Shown: positions 23,333 through 25,983 of the stretch, piece after piece
How positions within the stretch are numbered: position 1 is the first letter of the stretch
How the letters are laid out: every line of letters starts with the position of its first letter
Source of the DNA: Lachnospiraceae bacterium UBA3641
GTDB taxonomy: Bacteria > Bacillota > Clostridia > Lachnospirales > Lachnospiraceae
NCBI GenBank assembly: GCA_002373875.1
Contig: DFKQ01000021.1
Coordinates: forward strand, 1 to 25,983
Length of the DNA stretch: 25,983 nucleotides
Direction: 5' to 3'
Notes under the pieces: generated by a model
The model's database searches: none
Told to the model about the DNA's origin: nothing
The model's input: the letters and a program-made list of their open reading frames with translations, nothing else
Position numbers and translations under genes: made by a program

Positions 23333-25983
23333 CTACCTGCCCCAGCCCTCGAAGAACTTCTTCTTATCCTCTTCGGCGACGGGATGTTTCTTGCGGTATT
23401 CGTTCCTGGTTGCGAAGAATATCAGGACAATACCTACCGCAAATACATATACCGGCCATACTATCTTCCTCCAGAAGCCCCTTGACACATAGAGGAAGAT
23501 ACATACAAGGGATATGGCCGATAAAAGGAACCACTGCCTGCTCTTCTTCTCGAATGCGACTATGATGATCGCAAGCAGTACAACCCCCAATATTATAACA
23601 TCAAAAAGCTCCGCTGACCTTATCGCCGAAACCGACTGCCATATGACTGAAGCAACTGATGCATAATACATAAAATCAAGTCCGCCTTCAAGTTCCTTCT
23701 TATATATAACCTTCGTTATCGCAAAAACAAGAGCGATAAAACCAAGTATACGATACTCGGTTGTAAAGAGCTCCCTGACCCTTACTATGGGCTGGGTCCA
23801 CCAGGCTATGGCCATACATACGGAAATGGCCGTAAGGATCGGTTTATTAAAGGAATCCCTGACCCTTCTGTAATAGCCGAACAGATACAGGGCCATCAGA
23901 ATGGATACCGACCATTTGAACTTACCATTCCCCACATTAAGGATTGCCAGGACCGGTACCAGCGACGTGATCGTGAACCAGTCGATCCTGAACGGATGCT
24001 CTTCATCCGCCCGGCATATGACTTTGGCATGAAGGAACCTTCCGAGAGCAAGCATTACGGCAAAAACGATCATCCGGATAACGCACTGGGGAGTGTGGTT
24101 CGGTTTCGCTTCCACAAGTATCCCGTCAGATATGTCGAAGCTACCCGTAGAAAAAAACTGCGCAACCCGTGTATTAAGCGTATCACCGACAATAACCAGA
24201 AGAGTTATGATGGGAATAACGCACAGGGGCTGCCGGCCCTTCCTGTAAAAATACACGATAAGGCCAATGCACAGGATGGCTGCTATGATAAGGTGTCCGC
24301 CCCTCCTGTTATCGATGCATGATGCCGCAAACAGAACGGCAAGCGCAAGGGACAGCAGATCGTTCCCAAGCGACCTTCTCCATAACCCGTAAGCAAAGGC
24401 ACCAAGGGTCACAAACATGAAGATGGTCAGCTTTACATTAAGAACCGGCATCGCGGGTTCTGATGCTATCATATCTATATTGAACCATTCTATAAGGAAG
24501 AAAAGGCTCATTATCCCAAAGCTTATATAGGATACAACCCTCTCCCTGTTTCTGAAGATGACATATTTAAGGATAACTGCAAAGGCAAGGAGCGACAGGC
24601 TTATGAGCTCGGTGTCAAAGTCAGCATTCCACTTTATGAAATCCTGCACGGAATACGCCCCGCAAAGGAAGGCCGCAACAAAGGCAAAGGCGATACGCCT
24701 GAAGAGACCTTCAAACCGCAGGGCCTTATAAAGGACAAATACCGCAAAGGCGATGCAGGCCTTAAACTCCAGATGGTCTATAATATAAGAATCACCCGTA
24801 ACGAGGGCCATCAAAAGCACGATGCCGGCCATGAGGATGTTCCAGTCTATAAGGATCCTCTTCTCTCCCCGGTCATAGATAAATACCTTCCTGTAGACAA
24901 AGAAGCCTATCGCAAGGATCGCAAGGAAAATAATAAGCTCCGTCTCAAACACCGCATTTTCACTGATCAGCGCTACATCGGGGAATACCCGTTCCATGAC
25001 CTTATCAATGCCGGATGTAAGGGCAAAGGGAAGCAGCATGGCACTGACCAGACCGTCCGGATTGTTCTTTTTTATCCGTATATGGGCCTGATACATTACC
25101 ATGACCGCAACAAGCGGAAGATTTAGCAGGTATGATGCGTACGAACGGTGGGACAGGTCTGCAAAAAAAGCAAACGATATGATCAGTGTCAGGTTGAGCA
25201 TGATGCTTAAGAGCCTCTCCGTCACGATAAGCGGCCATCCGAGTGACTTTGACACATGTTTGTAATGGTAAATAAGGATCACAACAAGCATCGTAATGCT
25301 CAGTATACCTGTAGGAATAAGAGAACCCGGATAATGGCTGTGCCATACATACAGGTATCTTGTGATGGGCACAAAGGCATACAGGTTCATGAATACAAAT
25401 ATACAAAGGCTTATGATATAGGACCATGTATAGAATCCGGTATCTTCCTTCTTAAGGGCTTTAACCGTCCTTATGTATTCAAAGGCAAACAGCAGGACCG
25501 ACACTGCACAGATCATAAGCGGTGCAAGCACCTCAAGGATATCCCACCTTATATCATGGGTCCTGTCCATTACAACCCACAGCTTGCCGAAGCTTATCGC
25601 AAAACAAATGAGCAGGGTGATGAGCGATGACAGGTTGGCAAGCCTCCTTTTGCCCTTTACCGGTACATATCTGTATATGAAGAAGGCTGCGTCCACAAGG
25701 ATCATGGTGAATATAACATCCCCGTGCGGCACCGCAAACCTGAAAACATTTGATGTATTGGCTATAAAGAAGGCCCCGACCACGGGAATGACGTAGTACA
25801 AAAATCCATACGGGTTACTCCCGTTCTCATCCTCCGCCTGTACTGCGATAAGGAGCATTATCGCGATGCATACGAGCATAACAAGGCTCATGATCACGTT
25901 AAAGCCGAAAGCCAGGTACAGAAGCAGGCTGAGGGCCACATAACCAAGGGAGAGTAGCCGGTGAAACTGGGGGACGGTTCCTC
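23333..25983 (-). CDS. Large polytopic membrane protein, unknown function, 5' end open
   Basis: At least 868 residues with roughly 27-29 hydrophobic segments spread over the whole length and only short loops, ending in a basic/acidic cytoplasmic tail (KKHPVAEEDKKKFFEGWGR). I do not recognise the family and no catalytic motif stands out. The first start codon in the window is GTG at 25939, but it has no ribosome binding site. The frame stays open to the window edge (TVPQFHRLLSLGYV before that GTG), so the real start may lie outside. The open part runs through a GGGGACGGTTC repeat, which raises the chance that the 5' end is altered or that the assembly ends there. It is the first visible gene of a probable operon with the DJ-1 and AAA-ATPase-like genes. 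Possible roles (transport, polysaccharide handling, sensing) cannot be separated. Confidence 0.8.
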   Translation of the reverse strand, partial: GTVPQFHRLLSLGYVALSLLLYLAFGFNVIMSLVMLVCIAIMLLIAVQAEDENGSNPYGFLYYVIPVVGAFFIANTSNVFRFAVPHGDVIFTMILVDAAFFIYRYVPVKGKRRLANLSSLITLLICFAISFGKLWVVMDRTHDIRWDILEVLAPLMICAVSVLLFAFEYIRTVKALKKEDTGFYTWSYIISLCIFVFMNLYAFVPITRYLYVWHSHYPGSLIPTGILSITMLVVILIYHYKHVSKSLGWPLIVTERLLSIMLNLTLIISFAFFADLSHRSYASYLLNLPLVAVMVMYQAHIRIKKNNPDGLVSAMLLPFALTSGIDKVMERVFPDVALISENAVFETELIIFLAILAIGFFVYRKVFIYDRGEKRILIDWNILMAGIVLLMALVTGDSYIIDHLEFKACIAFAVFVLYKALRFEGLFRRIAFAFVAAFLCGAYSVQDFIKWNADFDTELISLSLLAFAVILKYVIFRNRERVVSYISFGIMSLFFLIEWFNIDMIASEPAMPVLNVKLTIFMFVTLGAFAYGLWRRSLGNDLLSLALAVLFAASCIDNRRGGHLIIAAILCIGLIVYFYRKGRQPLCVIPIITLLVIVGDTLNTRVAQFFSTGSFDISDGILVEAKPNHTPQCVIRMIVFAVMLALGRFLHAKVICRADEEHPFRIDWFTITSLVPVLAILNVGNGKFKWSVSILMALYLFGYYRRVRDSFNKPILTAISVCMAIAWWTQPIVRVRELFTTEYRILGFIALVFAITKVIYKKELEGGLDFMYYASVASVIWQSVSAIRSAELFDVIILGVVLLAIIIVAFEKKSRQWFLLSAISLVCIFLYVSRGFWRKIVWPVYVFAVGIVLIFFATRNEYRKKHPVAEEDKKKFFEGWGR
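25965..25983. repeat. GGGGACGGTTC repeat at window edge
   Basis: AACTGGGGGACGGTTCCTC is nearly the reverse complement of the element beside the giant gene (AATTGGGGACGGTTCTT read on the minus strand). The window ends inside it, which suggests a contig break at a dispersed repeat. It overlaps the open 5' part of the membrane-protein frame. Confidence 0.5.

Overview
The window looks like a low-to-mid GC Gram-positive anaerobe of the Clostridia, most likely Lachnospiraceae. The reasons are protein-level similarity recalled from memory, strong AGGAGG ribosome binding sites, and the block tig-clpP-clpX-lon-engB, whose order is typical of that family. The genus cannot be fixed from the sequence alone. 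Every gene I can support is on the minus strand, so genes are read from high to low coordinates.

Region 1 (1-9662) is housekeeping. In transcription order it holds trigger factor (tig), clpP, clpX, lon and the ribosome-assembly GTPase engB. After a new promoter with a palindromic operator come a cation diffusion facilitator and valS, which is cut by the window edge. Trigger factor folds nascent chains, ClpXP and Lon degrade failed or regulatory proteins, and EngB helps assemble the 50S subunit.

Region 2 (9663-11851) holds four XRE-family helix-turn-helix regulators, alternating one-HTH, two-HTH, one-HTH, two-HTH. They look like a duplicated two-gene unit. The promoter that reads into them sits between two near-perfect 23-bp inverted repeats, 105 bp apart. 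This could be an invertible promoter switch or a looping operator pair.

Region 3 (11852-21036) is accessory and dominated by one 8.5-kb gene for a 2829-residue secreted, acidic, Ig-like surface protein with no recognisable LPXTG or SLH anchor. Its upstream region has a TTGACA box followed by a run of ten G (minus strand) where the promoter spacer should be, then a leader of about 340 nt rich in hairpins. Phase-variable expression by slippage is a strong hypothesis. Downstream are a GC-rich hairpin and a short repeat with a GGGGACGGTTC core.

Region 4 (20964-25983) is a probable three-gene operon: a very large polytopic membrane protein of unknown function (open at the window edge), a DJ-1/PfpI protein, and an AAA-ATPase-like/PD-(D/E)XK protein. 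It ends in a perfect 15-bp-stem terminator. The window edge itself lies in a second copy of the GGGGACGGTTC repeat.

The most interesting possibility is two independent ON/OFF-type elements (poly-G promoter spacer and inverted-repeat-flanked promoter) bracketing the giant surface-protein gene and the regulator cluster next to it.
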